Part shown: positions 27,453 through 35,877 of the stretch, piece by piece
Layout of the letters: each line of letters begins with the position of its first letter
How positions within the stretch are numbered: position 1 is the first letter of the stretch
Notes under the pieces: model-generated
The model's input: only the letters and a program-made list of their open reading frames with translations
What the model was told of the DNA's origin: nothing
Database searches by the model: none
Translations under genes and position numbers: made by a program
From: Piscirickettsiaceae bacterium CG07_land_8_20_14_0_80_44_28
GTDB taxonomy: Bacteria; Pseudomonadota; Gammaproteobacteria; Thiomicrospirales; Thiomicrospiraceae
Reading direction: 5' to 3'
NCBI GenBank assembly: GCA_002779995.1
Contig: PEWX01000030.1
Location: 21,249 to 85,248, forward strand
Length of the DNA stretch: 64,000 nt

Positions 27453-27974
27453 TTATTTCTTTAATCCTTGCAATACTGCAAACGGATTTGGATTTTGGGT
27501 TAATTCGGCTTCCTGCTCAGACAAATTGCCTTCAACAAGATTCTCATAATCCATCGTGCTATTTTCATCAATCGGTGCCAAAGGAAGCTGAAGCAATAGT
27601 TCATCTTCGATCAACGAAATCAACGATACTTTTTCTGTTTCAAGCTCATAAACTTCCACTTCAGATGGCAAGTCTTTGGCCAAGGTCATTGATTCAACAA
27701 ACACGCCTGTTACAGCAGATTCAACGTCCAACTTAAAGGGCTTAAGCGATCTCTGGCACTCTAACTGAAATTGAGTCTTAACCTGCAAATCAAAAGCGTG
27801 CAGTTTAAATGCACGATGATAGTAAAAACGCACTGAGACTTCCACCGCTAAATCATCTGCAAACAGCAGTTTCTTCAAGCGTGAAAAATCTGCCTGATTG
27901 ACTCTTGCCGTATAATGTTTATTATGTTGAGCACAATAAACAGGATCAATTAAATCTGGAAGGTTATCAAACAT
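27453..27974 (-). CDS. yceD: YceD/DUF177 protein (23S rRNA accumulation protein)
   Basis: DUF177 protein always found next to rpmF and implicated in 23S rRNA accumulation. I choose ATG 27974 (MFDNLPDLIDPVYCAQH), giving 173 residues, because a well-formed promoter (TTGACT-17-TATTAT) covers the TTG at 28010 that would give a longer product. With that promoter the transcript would start at or one base before the ATG, so the mRNA may be leaderless. The CDLERS-like block appears as LECQRSLKPF near residue 93. It heads the long fatty-acid operon. Confidence 0.88.
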   Translation of the reverse strand: MFDNLPDLIDPVYCAQHNKHYTARVNQADFSRLKKLLFADDLAVEVSVRFYYHRAFKLHAFDLQVKTQFQLECQRSLKPFKLDVESAVTGVFVESMTLAKDLPSEVEVYELETEKVSLISLIEDELLLQLPLAPIDENSTMDYENLVEGNLSEQEAELTQNPNPFAVLQGLKK

Positions 27975-27981
27975 GGCGCGC

Positions 27982-28010
27982 ATAATACCCGCATTCTCTC
28001 TCAAAGTCAA
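27982..28010 (-). promoter_or_regulatory. Promoter of the yceD-rpmF-plsX-fab operon
   Basis: On the minus strand TTGACT (28010-28005) and TATTAT (27987-27982) are 17 nt apart, each 5/6 to consensus. The predicted start (27975-27974) coincides with the yceD ATG. Confidence 0.62.
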
Positions 28011-28075
28011 AATTTAAATAGCAATTACCTTCAACCCTAGACCAATTCAAACCTTAAAAAAAACAAAGGCCTAGC

Positions 28076-28672
28076 ATGACTCAACCAAACGCTTTTCCAC
28101 AAATCATTCTTGCTTCCACTTCCCCTTTTCGCAAGCAGCTTCTACAAAAACTTCAGATACCATTTGAAACTGCAAACCCGAAAGTGGACGAAACGCCTTT
28201 GGCAAATGAAACTGTTGGCGAAATGGTTAAGCGCCTTTCCGTAAAGAAAGCGCAAGCCATTGCCGCTCAACACCCGAATGCGATCATTATCGGCTCTGAT
28301 CAAAGTGCCGCTTTTCAAGGAAATCCCATTGGCAAACCCCTGACTCATTGCAAGGCTGTCGAACAACTACACCAATTTAATGGGCAGACCATTGAGTTTT
28401 TTACCGGACTCGCGGTTATAAATGGCTCCGACGCGACAACCTACCAAGCACTGGACGTGACTCAAGTTAAGTTTCGCCAACTCACGGAAACTGAAATCGA
28501 AAACTACCTCAGACTTGAAACCCCCTACCAATGCGCAGGCAGTTTTAAATCAGAAGGGTTGGGAATCACTTTATTTGAAAAAATTACCAACACAGACCCC
28601 AATGCATTAATTGGACTCCCTCTAATAGAGCTCACTTCATTATTAAAGCGTTGCGGAATTTCACTGCCTTAA
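28076..28672 (+). CDS. yceF: Maf-family nucleotide pyrophosphatase (YceF type)
   Basis: Hydrolyses modified nucleoside triphosphates. The YceF branch is reported to prefer m7GTP. It has 198 residues with ILASTSPFRKQLL near the start, VDETP, the SVKKAQA helix, IIGSDQ with the catalytic Asp near residue 80, and CAGSFKSEGLG. It is divergent from yceD, as in many gammaproteobacteria. Confidence 0.93.
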   Translation: MTQPNAFPQIILASTSPFRKQLLQKLQIPFETANPKVDETPLANETVGEMVKRLSVKKAQAIAAQHPNAIIIGSDQSAAFQGNPIGKPLTHCKAVEQLHQFNGQTIEFFTGLAVINGSDATTYQALDVTQVKFRQLTETEIENYLRLETPYQCAGSFKSEGLGITLFEKITNTDPNALIGLPLIELTSLLKRCGISLP

Positions 28673-28673
28673 G

Positions 28674-28691
28674 CTATCAGCATTGCTGATA
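28674..28691. terminator. Short hairpin between convergent yceF and HAD gene
   Basis: TATCAGC and GCTGATA form a 7-bp stem with a 3-nt loop 2 nt after the yceF stop. There is no U-run. It is a weak candidate for a bidirectional terminator. Confidence 0.35.
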
Positions 28692-28700
28692 CATTAATTT

Positions 28701-29378
28701 CTATCTCACCAGATAAGGAGAAACCCGTTTTTTTAACCAGGCCTGCATGCTTATCAAGTCATCAAAAGTCGCGACGGGCTGATAAGACTGCAAAACTTCC
28801 AAATCATGCACACCATGACTTAAAGCAACACGATCCATCCCAATAACTTGAGCCATTTTCATATCATACTTGGTATCCCCCACCATCACCGCTTGCTCAA
28901 CACTCAAACCCAACGCCTCTAAAATTTGCTGCAACATTAATGGACTAGGCTTGGACTCAGCCTCCACCGGCGTGCGTGTAATATCAAAATAATCGGTATA
29001 GGCCAATTCAGTCAAAACATGATCCAAGCCCCGCCGACTCTTTCCCGTTGCAATGGCTAACTTAACGCCTGAGGATTTAAGACCCTGCAATAATACTTCA
29101 GCCCCCTCAAAAGGCATCATTGGTACCGACGATTGATTTAAAAAACACGCTGTATAGCTTTTTGCCATTAATGCAATGGCTTCATCTGACGCCTCTGGAT
29201 AAAGGGATAAAATGGCTTTATCCAAACTCAAGCCAATAATTTGCTTAGATTCATCGTAAGATAAAATAGGTAACTGTGCTTGCTGCGCTGCCACCTGAAT
29301 CGAGGCCACAATCCGTGCCTCAGAATTCATTAAAGTACCATCCCAATCAAAAATCACACATTGATATTGAGGTCTCAT
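28701..29378 (-). CDS. HAD-superfamily phosphatase (phosphoglycolate phosphatase-like)
   Basis: A 225-residue HAD hydrolase with a helical cap. Motif I is DWDGTLMNS (residues 11-19), motif II the Thr in IATGKSRRG, motif III the Lys in ESKPSP, motif IV GDTKYDMKMA. The fold suits small phosphate esters, but the substrate is unknown. Its ATG overlaps the rluC stop by 4 nt, a pairing seen in many gammaproteobacteria. A 9/10 palindrome near the 3' end encodes Met-Gln-Ala-Trp-Leu. Confidence 0.9.
   Translation of the reverse strand: MRPQYQCVIFDWDGTLMNSEARIVASIQVAAQQAQLPILSYDESKQIIGLSLDKAILSLYPEASDEAIALMAKSYTACFLNQSSVPMMPFEGAEVLLQGLKSSGVKLAIATGKSRRGLDHVLTELAYTDYFDITRTPVEAESKPSPLMLQQILEALGLSVEQAVMVGDTKYDMKMAQVIGMDRVALSHGVHDLEVLQSYQPVATFDDLISMQAWLKKRVSPYLVR
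28737..28746. repeat. Near-copy (9/10) of the CCAGGCCTGG palindrome in the HAD gene
   Basis: Reads CCAGGCCTGC. On the coding strand CAGGCCTGG gives Gln-Ala-Trp and is followed by TTAAAAAAA. Confidence 0.6.
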
Positions 29379-30310
29379 CCACCTTCACCCAATCGTTCCA
29401 AAACCGTTTTAAAATCTGAATGTAAAGGGGCTTCAATCTCCATCCATTGCTGACTGACCGGGTGTAAAAACCCTAATAACCGGGCATGTAAAGCTAGGCG
29501 CTTCATTCCGAGTCCACGCGCCACCTTATTGGCATCTCGATCACCATACTTATCATCCCCGACAACGGGACATCCTTGTGACAGAGCATGCACTCTTATT
29601 TGATGGGTTCGTCCCGTTTTTAGGCGTACCGAAACCAAATCATAATGATTAAACTGCTGCTGAACCTTAAAATAACTCACTGAAGGCTTGCCTTGTGAAT
29701 CCACCTTTACCATCCGCTCTCCCGATTGCAGGGTATTTTTTAACAAAGGTAAATCCACTTTTTCAACGCCTTTAGGCCAATGCCCCTCTAGCAAAGCGAA
29801 ATAGATTTTAGTCATTTTATTTTCACGAATGTCGGCATGCAATGCTTTTAAAACCGATGCTTTTTTGGCCAGCAAAATACACCCTGAGGTATCCCGGTCT
29901 AAGCGATGCACCAACTCTAAACGCTTTGCTAAAGGGCGCAATGCCCTAACCACTTCGATTAATCCCCATTGAATACCACTACCGCCATGCACCGCAACAC
30001 CAGAGGGCTTATTAAGCACCATTAAATCGGCATCCTCATACAATATGGCTGCCTCAATGCGCTTCAACTGAGAAACGGGCACGTCTGACACCCTCTTTTC
30101 AGCAACCCGTATCGGCGGAACCCGAACGAGGTCCCCTTCACATAAACGGCTGTTCTGCTTAACCCGTCCCTTATTCACCCGTACTTCACCTTTGCGAATC
30201 ACGCGATAAATTAACGTTTTCGGGACTGAGCGATAATGGCGCATCAAAAAATTATCTATCCTTTGGCCAACATCCTCGGAGGTTACTTCGATAAAACGCA
30301 CACCTGACAT
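29375..30310 (-). CDS. rluC: 23S rRNA pseudouridine synthase RluC
   Basis: Makes pseudouridines in 23S rRNA (955, 2504 and 2580 in E. coli). I use ATG 30310 (MSGVRFIEVTSEDVGQRID), four bases after GGTGG, giving 311 residues. An S4 domain (about 12-70, with RVNKGRVKQNSRL) precedes the catalytic domain. The active Asp lies in VHRLDRDTSG, followed by GRTHQIRVH. It is divergent from rne, a widely conserved rluC-rne arrangement. Confidence 0.96.
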   Translation of the reverse strand: MSGVRFIEVTSEDVGQRIDNFLMRHYRSVPKTLIYRVIRKGEVRVNKGRVKQNSRLCEGDLVRVPPIRVAEKRVSDVPVSQLKRIEAAILYEDADLMVLNKPSGVAVHGGSGIQWGLIEVVRALRPLAKRLELVHRLDRDTSGCILLAKKASVLKALHADIRENKMTKIYFALLEGHWPKGVEKVDLPLLKNTLQSGERMVKVDSQGKPSVSYFKVQQQFNHYDLVSVRLKTGRTHQIRVHALSQGCPVVGDDKYGDRDANKVARGLGMKRLALHARLLGFLHPVSQQWMEIEAPLHSDFKTVLERLGEGG

Positions 30311-30450
30311 ACAACCACCTACATTCCGTTTTTTGGTTCCGAGTATAACGAAACCGATTTTGATCATTTCAATTGTGCGATATTGTAGCTTAGTTTTGCT
30401 AAAGCCGAATACCGATAAACCGCTTACCAGATTCGGACTAAATATAAAAA

Positions 30451-30479
30451 TTGCATGGTGTGATTAGGAGTGGTATATT
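30451..30479 (+). promoter_or_regulatory. Predicted promoter of rne
   Basis: TTGCAT (30451-30456) and TATATT (30474-30479) with a 17-nt spacer. A start near 30486 would give a leader of about 470 nt. The rest of the 644-nt gap (30311-30954) holds no open frame I would call a gene. Confidence 0.5.
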
Positions 30480-30485
30480 ACCTGC

Positions 30486-30954
30486 GCATTAATTTAAATT
30501 TTAGATTTCTAAAACGCCTGTTTCAAAAGTGAAACACGCGTTAAAAATATTGTTAATCCTATAAACCAACAATATTTAAAAATTTTAACTTGAAGCACTA
30601 CAAGTAACTATTTTAAGTAGATTAAACACTAAGGGTCGCAGCCGCCAAACAGCGACGTTCATAAGACGACTTCTTAGTCATACGAGAACCCAATTTAGCT
30701 TAAAACAAGAGTCACCTTAGAAATTAATTAGAAGCGCAATACCGCAACGCTAATTGGCTAAGAGCTTTCAAATACACCGCTTTGCAAGCTCGATAAAAAA
30801 TACAGTCTCATATACTCGCAGCATTGACGCTTTCAAACCATAAAGCACTGACTCAATGCCTGACTGCAAAAGAAGCCGGAATACTCTTGTCTCGTCTTAA
30901 CTCTCCGCAAAATCAGTTCTGGTAGGCTTCCTTATACTACATAACGAGAACTGC
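30486..30954 (+). promoter_or_regulatory. Long 5' leader of rne
   Basis: About 470 nt without a gene. In E. coli the 361-nt rne leader mediates feedback control by RNase E itself. A leader of similar length here suggests the same logic. Several hairpins are possible. The last one, CAGTTCT (30914-30920) with AGAACTG (30947-30953), covers the ribosome binding region and ends two bases before the ATG. Confidence 0.5.
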
Positions 30955-33375
30955 ATGAAAAGAATGCTTATAAACGCCACCCAATCTGAAGAGGTGCGCA
31001 TTGCCCTGGTTGACGGTCAAAAACTTTATGACCTTGATGTTGAAACCCCCGGCCACCAAAAGAAAAAAGCCAATATTTACAAAGGGACAGTCACTCGCAT
31101 TGAGCCGAGCTTAGAAGCAGCATTTATTGATTATGGTGCTGAACGCCATGGTTTTTTACCTTTCAAAGAAGTCGCTGAAGAATATTACCCGGATGGCAAA
31201 TCCGGCAGTCGATTGTCTATCAAAGACATCCTGACTGAAGGCCAAGAATTAATTATTCAAGTTCAAAAAGAAGAACGTGGCAACAAAGGCGCCGCGCTAA
31301 CCACTCAAATCACCTTAGCCGGCCCTTATGTGGTGATGATGCCAAACAATCCTAAAGCAGGCGGCATTTCACGTCGCATTGAAGGGGATGAACGTTCAGA
31401 AACACGTGATGCCTTAAAGGATTTGGATATGCCTGAAGGCATGGGTCTGATTATCCGTACCGCCGGCGTTGGCAAATCCACTGAAGAACTGCAATGGGGC
31501 GTTAACTACTTAGTACAACTTTGGGAAGCCATCCAAAAAGCCTCCCAGGAAAATACCGCGCCCTTCTTAATTCATCAAGAATCAGACATCGTCATTCTCG
31601 CCATTCGTGACTATTTACGACAAGATATTAGTGAAATCATTATTGATGACATGCCGACCTATCAAAAAGCGCGCGAATTTGTTCAGCATGTTATGCCTCA
31701 CCAAGTCTATAAGGTCAAACCTTATCAGGACACGATTCCGTTATTCACTCGCTTTCAAGTAGAGTCTCAAATAGAGACAGCCTATACCCGTGAAGTCATT
31801 CTGCCTTCAGGGGGGGCCATTGTGATTGATATCACAGAAGCGCTCACGTCTATTGATATCAACTCCAGTCGCTCAACCAAGGGTGGCGATATTGAAGAAA
31901 CTGCTTATCACACCAATCTGGAAGCGGCGAGTGAAATCGCGCGTCAACTGAGACTCAGAGATATTGGTGGCTTGGTGGTCATCGACTTTATTGATATGCA
32001 ATCCAATCGTCATCAGCGCGATGTTGAAAACCAAATGCGTGAAGCCGTCAAAACCGACCGTGCCCGTGTACAAATTGGCAAAATTTCTCGTTTCGGCTTG
32101 TTAGAAATGTCTCGCCAAAGATTACGTCCCTCTATCGAAGAATCCACCCAAATGGTCTGCCCAAGATGTAAAGGAACAGGCGTGATTCGAGGCGTACAAT
32201 CTTTAGCCTTATCTATCTTGAGGCTACTCGAAGAAGAAGCGATGAAAGAGAACACCCGTCGCGTCATGGTACAACTACCCGTTGATGTTGCCACCTTCCT
32301 TCTCAATGAAAAACGTCATCAAATCATCAATATAGAAGATCGCCACCAGTTGCATATTTTGATCGTTCCAAACGAACACCTAGATACCCCTGATTATTTA
32401 ATGGAAAGAACGCGCCATGGCGAGGAACTCTCACAAGAGTCCAGTTATAAATTAAAAGAATTTATCCATCCTGATTCAGACCAAATGAAAGAGCCGGCGC
32501 CTATTATCAAAGAAGAGCCTGCTATTAAAAATATGCAACCCGGTACACCGCCACCGGCGCCGGTAGCGATGACAAAACAACCAACTGAGGATAAACCTGG
32601 ATTGCTGACCCGCTTATGGAAAACGCTGTTCGCCAGTGAATCAGAAGCATCCGGCAGAACAACGGAAGCAGAAGAACAGCAAAAGAAAGAGGCTCGCACA
32701 ACCAGCAATAATCGAAATCGCAATCGTAATACCAACCGCAACCGCAATAATCGTCGTCGCAACTCAACGGACAGTGACGCTAATACTGACAAGCCGGATC
32801 AACAGCGTCGCGGCAAAACAAATGCTGATACCCCTGCGGAAGCGGCCGCATCACAAACGGATAGCTCAAACAGCGCCTCAACCAATGGTCGTCGTCGCCG
32901 TAATAATCGCAATAACCGCGATAATAATACAACCGCATCTAAGCAAAACGCCGCTAATAGACCAGCCAACACCGTTGAGAAAACCGTTGAAACTGTCACG
33001 GAAAAACCCGATACAAAAGAAGACCTCCCGGCAGAAGAAGGACAACACAAACCGCTTGAGTCGACGCAAACGCCTGAAAATCCGAATCAAAACAAAACAC
33101 AAAGTTCAGAACGACCAAGACGTCGTAGCCGTTACAACACGCGTAGCTATAACAGCCGTCGTCGTAAACCCGAAGGCGCTGAAACCATGTCTATTCATTC
33201 ATTAGAAACACCGCAAACGGTTAATTCGATCCCGAAAACAACCAGCAACGAAGCGTCTTCGCCTGACAAGCAACCAGAGATAAAACCAGCGAAGGCAAAG
33301 ACATCCAAACCTGAAACGGCTGATGACACCCAAGAAGCAAAAGCGGTTGCTAAAGAAGAAACCGTCGAATCATAA
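30955..33375 (+). CDS. rne: Ribonuclease E
   Basis: Essential endoribonuclease and degradosome scaffold. It has 806 residues. The catalytic half has the S1 domain (about 38-120), the DNase-like domain with Asp301 and Asp344 ([20 protein letters not shown]), and the Zn-link CPRCKGTG with Cys402 and Cys405. After about residue 510 the protein is disordered, with runs of Arg and Asn (near 585-605, 650-660 and 730-750) that would bind RNA. The scaffold is shorter than in E. coli (1061 residues). A palindrome terminator follows. Confidence 0.96.
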   Translation: MKRMLINATQSEEVRIALVDGQKLYDLDVETPGHQKKKANIYKGTVTRIEPSLEAAFIDYGAERHGFLPFKEVAEEYYPDGKSGSRLSIKDILTEGQELIIQVQKEERGNKGAALTTQITLAGPYVVMMPNNPKAGGISRRIEGDERSETRDALKDLDMPEGMGLIIRTAGVGKSTEELQWGVNYLVQLWEAIQKASQENTAPFLIHQESDIVILAIRDYLRQDISEIIIDDMPTYQKAREFVQHVMPHQVYKVKPYQDTIPLFTRFQVESQIETAYTREVILPSGGAIVIDITEALTSIDINSSRSTKGGDIEETAYHTNLEAASEIARQLRLRDIGGLVVIDFIDMQSNRHQRDVENQMREAVKTDRARVQIGKISRFGLLEMSRQRLRPSIEESTQMVCPRCKGTGVIRGVQSLALSILRLLEEEAMKENTRRVMVQLPVDVATFLLNEKRHQIINIEDRHQLHILIVPNEHLDTPDYLMERTRHGEELSQESSYKLKEFIHPDSDQMKEPAPIIKEEPAIKNMQPGTPPPAPVAMTKQPTEDKPGLLTRLWKTLFASESEASGRTTEAEEQQKKEARTTSNNRNRNRNTNRNRNNRRRNSTDSDANTDKPDQQRRGKTNADTPAEAAASQTDSSNSASTNGRRRRNNRNNRDNNTTASKQNAANRPANTVEKTVETVTEKPDTKEDLPAEEGQHKPLESTQTPENPNQNKTQSSERPRRRSRYNTRSYNSRRRKPEGAETMSIHSLETPQTVNSIPKTTSNEASSPDKQPEIKPAKAKTSKPETADDTQEAKAVAKEETVES

Positions 33376-33394
33376 TGCTCGATTTATGAATCAA

Positions 33395-33418
33395 AAACGG
33401 CCAGGCCTGGCCGTTTTT
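33395..33418. terminator. CCAGGCCTGG palindrome terminator after rne
   Basis: The exact palindrome is at 33401-33410 inside a perfect 24-bp symmetric hairpin: AAAACGG on the left, CCGTTTT on the right. It is followed by a U-run and lies 25 nt after rne and before the convergent phosphatase gene. It is the most symmetric copy in the window. Confidence 0.85.
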
Positions 33419-33426
33419 CTCTCTTT

Positions 33427-33912
33427 TTATGTCCCCAAGCGAGCCTTTATCTCCAGCAATAACCCATGTGATGCTGCGGTTACCAAATCAAATACATGAT
33501 CAAAGCCTTGAGGCCCACCATAATACGGATCCGGCACCTCATCTTCGGGCACCTCATCTGCAAAATCTAAAAATAATTTTATTTTAGAATAGTGTTCAGG
33601 CAACGCCATCTGTTTTAAATCATCATAATTTGCATAATCCATTGCCAAAACATAATCAAAGGTCATTAAATCTCCCATATCTACCGGTCGAGAACGCAAA
33701 TCCATCATATCAATTCCGCGATTTTGCGCAGTCTGAATAGCGCGCCGATCTGCCGTTTTTCCTTTATGCCAACTGGCGGTTCCAGCAGAGTCAATTAAAA
33801 TATCCGCGACCAACCCCTCTTTTTCGACCAAATCTCTGAAAACGGCATGCGCCGTAGGAGAACGGCAAATATTGCCCAAACAGACAAAAATAACAGAAAC
33901 TTTATGACTCAT
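33427..33912 (-). CDS. Low-molecular-weight protein tyrosine phosphatase
   Basis: Cytosolic cysteine phosphatase of 161 residues. The P-loop CLGNICRSP (11-19) holds the nucleophile Cys and Arg, and the general acid Asp lies in VPDPYYGG near residue 127. Family members act on protein tyrosines or arsenate. The YY after the acid Asp favours phosphatase over arsenate reductase. There is no kinase or polysaccharide gene nearby to suggest a partner. Confidence 0.93.
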   Translation of the reverse strand: MSHKVSVIFVCLGNICRSPTAHAVFRDLVEKEGLVADILIDSAGTASWHKGKTADRRAIQTAQNRGIDMMDLRSRPVDMGDLMTFDYVLAMDYANYDDLKQMALPEHYSKIKLFLDFADEVPEDEVPDPYYGGPQGFDHVFDLVTAASHGLLLEIKARLGT

Positions 33913-33983
33913 GTTCTTTTCTCTTTTACAATAGCAAGCTTCGATAAACCTTTATTCTAACCCACGGCCAAGCCAAATCTCAA

Positions 33984-34667
33984 ATGTTAAACAACACTCC
34001 CCCCAAGCTTTCGTCTATTCCTTTTAACGCTGATTGGATACGCTATGAAGACGATGACCTACTGATTGTTAATAAACCCTCAGGGCTATTATCGGTTCCC
34101 GGGCGAACCTCCCCGCCTGAATGGAACCTACTGACACAGGTTCAAACCTATGCACCCGATGCAAGAATCGTCCATCGGCTTGATATGGACACCTCCGGCT
34201 TAATGGTGCTGGCTCGCAATCCACAAAGCCACAGAACGATCAGTCGTCAGTTTCACGATCGCCTGACTTATAAGCAATACCAGGCGATTTGCTTTGGCAC
34301 CCCCTCACAATTACAAGGCGAGATCAAACTCCCTATGCGCTGCGACTGGCCGAACAGACCCCGGCAAATCATTGACTGTCGACAAGGCAAAGCCGCAACG
34401 ACATTTTGGCAGGTTATTAACGTATATCATCAGGCTTTTGAAGTTGCCTTAACCCCTATCACAGGGCGTTCTCATCAACTCAGACTCCACATGAAAATGC
34501 TCGGGCACCCTATTTTGGGGGACAATTTATATGCTGCACACCAAGCTCTGAATGCATCCAGTAGGCTGTTATTGCATGCAAGTAAATTACATTTTATCCA
34601 CCCAACCGCCCAGAAAGCCTTACAATTTGATTGCCCCTTGGATTTAAGTCAATTTTTAATGGCATGA
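33984..34667 (+). CDS. rluA: RluA-type pseudouridine synthase (tRNA/23S rRNA)
   Basis: At 227 residues without an S4 domain, this fits RluA, which modifies 23S rRNA U746 and tRNA U32 in E. coli. The catalytic Asp is in VHRLDMDTSG (residues 60-69), with GRSHQLRLHM and HPILGDNLY downstream. It is divergent from the tyrosine phosphatase across 71 nt. No good ribosome binding site precedes ATG 33984. Confidence 0.9.
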   Translation: MLNNTPPKLSSIPFNADWIRYEDDDLLIVNKPSGLLSVPGRTSPPEWNLLTQVQTYAPDARIVHRLDMDTSGLMVLARNPQSHRTISRQFHDRLTYKQYQAICFGTPSQLQGEIKLPMRCDWPNRPRQIIDCRQGKAATTFWQVINVYHQAFEVALTPITGRSHQLRLHMKMLGHPILGDNLYAAHQALNASSRLLLHASKLHFIHPTAQKALQFDCPLDLSQFLMA

Positions 34668-34736
34668 ATTCTGCTTGCTTATACTGCATAACTAAATGTA
34701 ACCTTGTTGATAATTGACAGTGAAAGGATCTTAATC

Positions 34737-35867
34737 ATGAGCGCAGATATGGAAAAAGACGATTTAGCAACCCAAGAAATGTTAAAGATGATGAGCGAAG
34801 ATGGCGCTGCGACTGAAACCGATGAGACGGATGACCTACTCAATGCCTTAGATGAAGTCGAAATGGAATCGAATGAAAACGATTACGAGGATGAAGTCGA
34901 TGATACTGAAAATGATCAAACCATTGAAATAGAAGATGACTTTGATGAAACCCTTACAGATCAACCAGGCGATGACCCAGCCGCTGAGGAACCCATTCAA
35001 GAACCAGAAATGGCGTCACAGAATGATCAACTTGAAGATATTTTGGCAGAAACCGATTCACAACTCAAAGCGGATAACGACGAGATAGACAAAGATGAGG
35101 ACACAACGGCTAACGATATTGAAGCCGCAACCGCTGAAGCTCAAACAGATGTTATTGACGATGAAGATTCGAATATGGAAATCGAAAGCACCTTAGCTGA
35201 CAACCTTGAATCAGATGACCCGTCTGACTTAGAAGCCCTCTCGGCCTTAGAGCCTGAAGAAGATGATAGCCTTGACGACGATGTTGAAGCGGTCGATGCG
35301 AATCAGGCCACTGATAAAGTAGAGTCGTCAACAGCGTTAGAAATAGAAGATCAACCTGCAACCGAACAGGCATCTGCAAACAATACTGAAACAGATCTCG
35401 ATCCCCGCATCACTGAAGGCGAAGAGGCAATTGAAGTCGATTTACCCAATGAAACGGCTCCAAACGAAGACGATCAACCCGTGCAAAATCCGATGATTGA
35501 TCAAGCAACCAGCTCAATTGACACCATGGAAGAAGCCATTTCAATTGATTCTGAAATACAATCCATCAGCCAGGAAGTTTCAAAAACGGCTCAAGAAGCA
35601 ACTCGGCTGGCAATTTCGGTCGCAAAACAAGCACAAGTGTCTGCGGAAAAAACCCAACAAGCGATTGAGGAAACTTTCCGTGCTACAGAAAAAGCATTTG
35701 AAGCGGCCAAAAGTGCAGGATACAGCATTGACTATCCAACCGATGAAATCAACGATTCATCAGAATCTTTACAAGCCAAAATTGAAGAAATTAGAAACCG
35801 TAACCAAACATTAAAAAATCAAAATCAACGACTTAAAAACCGCATTGAATCGATGAAGCAACAATAA
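34737..35867 (+). CDS. Highly acidic disordered protein with C-terminal coiled coil, function unknown
   Basis: I do not recognise this protein. ATG 34737 follows AAAGGA by 9 nt and gives 376 residues. Residues 1-260 are dominated by Asp and Glu with almost no hydrophobic runs, so they are surely disordered. Residues 281-327 form an Ala/Gln/Lys helical module (SKTAQEATRLAISVAKQAQ...). Residues 343-376 form a short coiled coil rich in Asn, Gln and Arg. No signal or membrane segment is present, so it should be cytosolic. It lies 10 nt upstream of a membrane coiled-coil protein with a similar helical module. The two likely work together. Confidence 0.85.
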   Translation: MSADMEKDDLATQEMLKMMSEDGAATETDETDDLLNALDEVEMESNENDYEDEVDDTENDQTIEIEDDFDETLTDQPGDDPAAEEPIQEPEMASQNDQLEDILAETDSQLKADNDEIDKDEDTTANDIEAATAEAQTDVIDDEDSNMEIESTLADNLESDDPSDLEALSALEPEEDDSLDDDVEAVDANQATDKVESSTALEIEDQPATEQASANNTETDLDPRITEGEEAIEVDLPNETAPNEDDQPVQNPMIDQATSSIDTMEEAISIDSEIQSISQEVSKTAQEATRLAISVAKQAQVSAEKTQQAIEETFRATEKAFEAAKSAGYSIDYPTDEINDSSESLQAKIEEIRNRNQTLKNQNQRLKNRIESMKQQ

Positions 35868-35877
35868 AGGCAAGACT

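Noticed and set aside
32690-32960. Minus-strand cysteine-rich frames opposite rne
   Set aside because: They are mirror images of the CGT/AAT (Arg/Asn) repeats in the RNase E tail. They have no start signals and no independent support.
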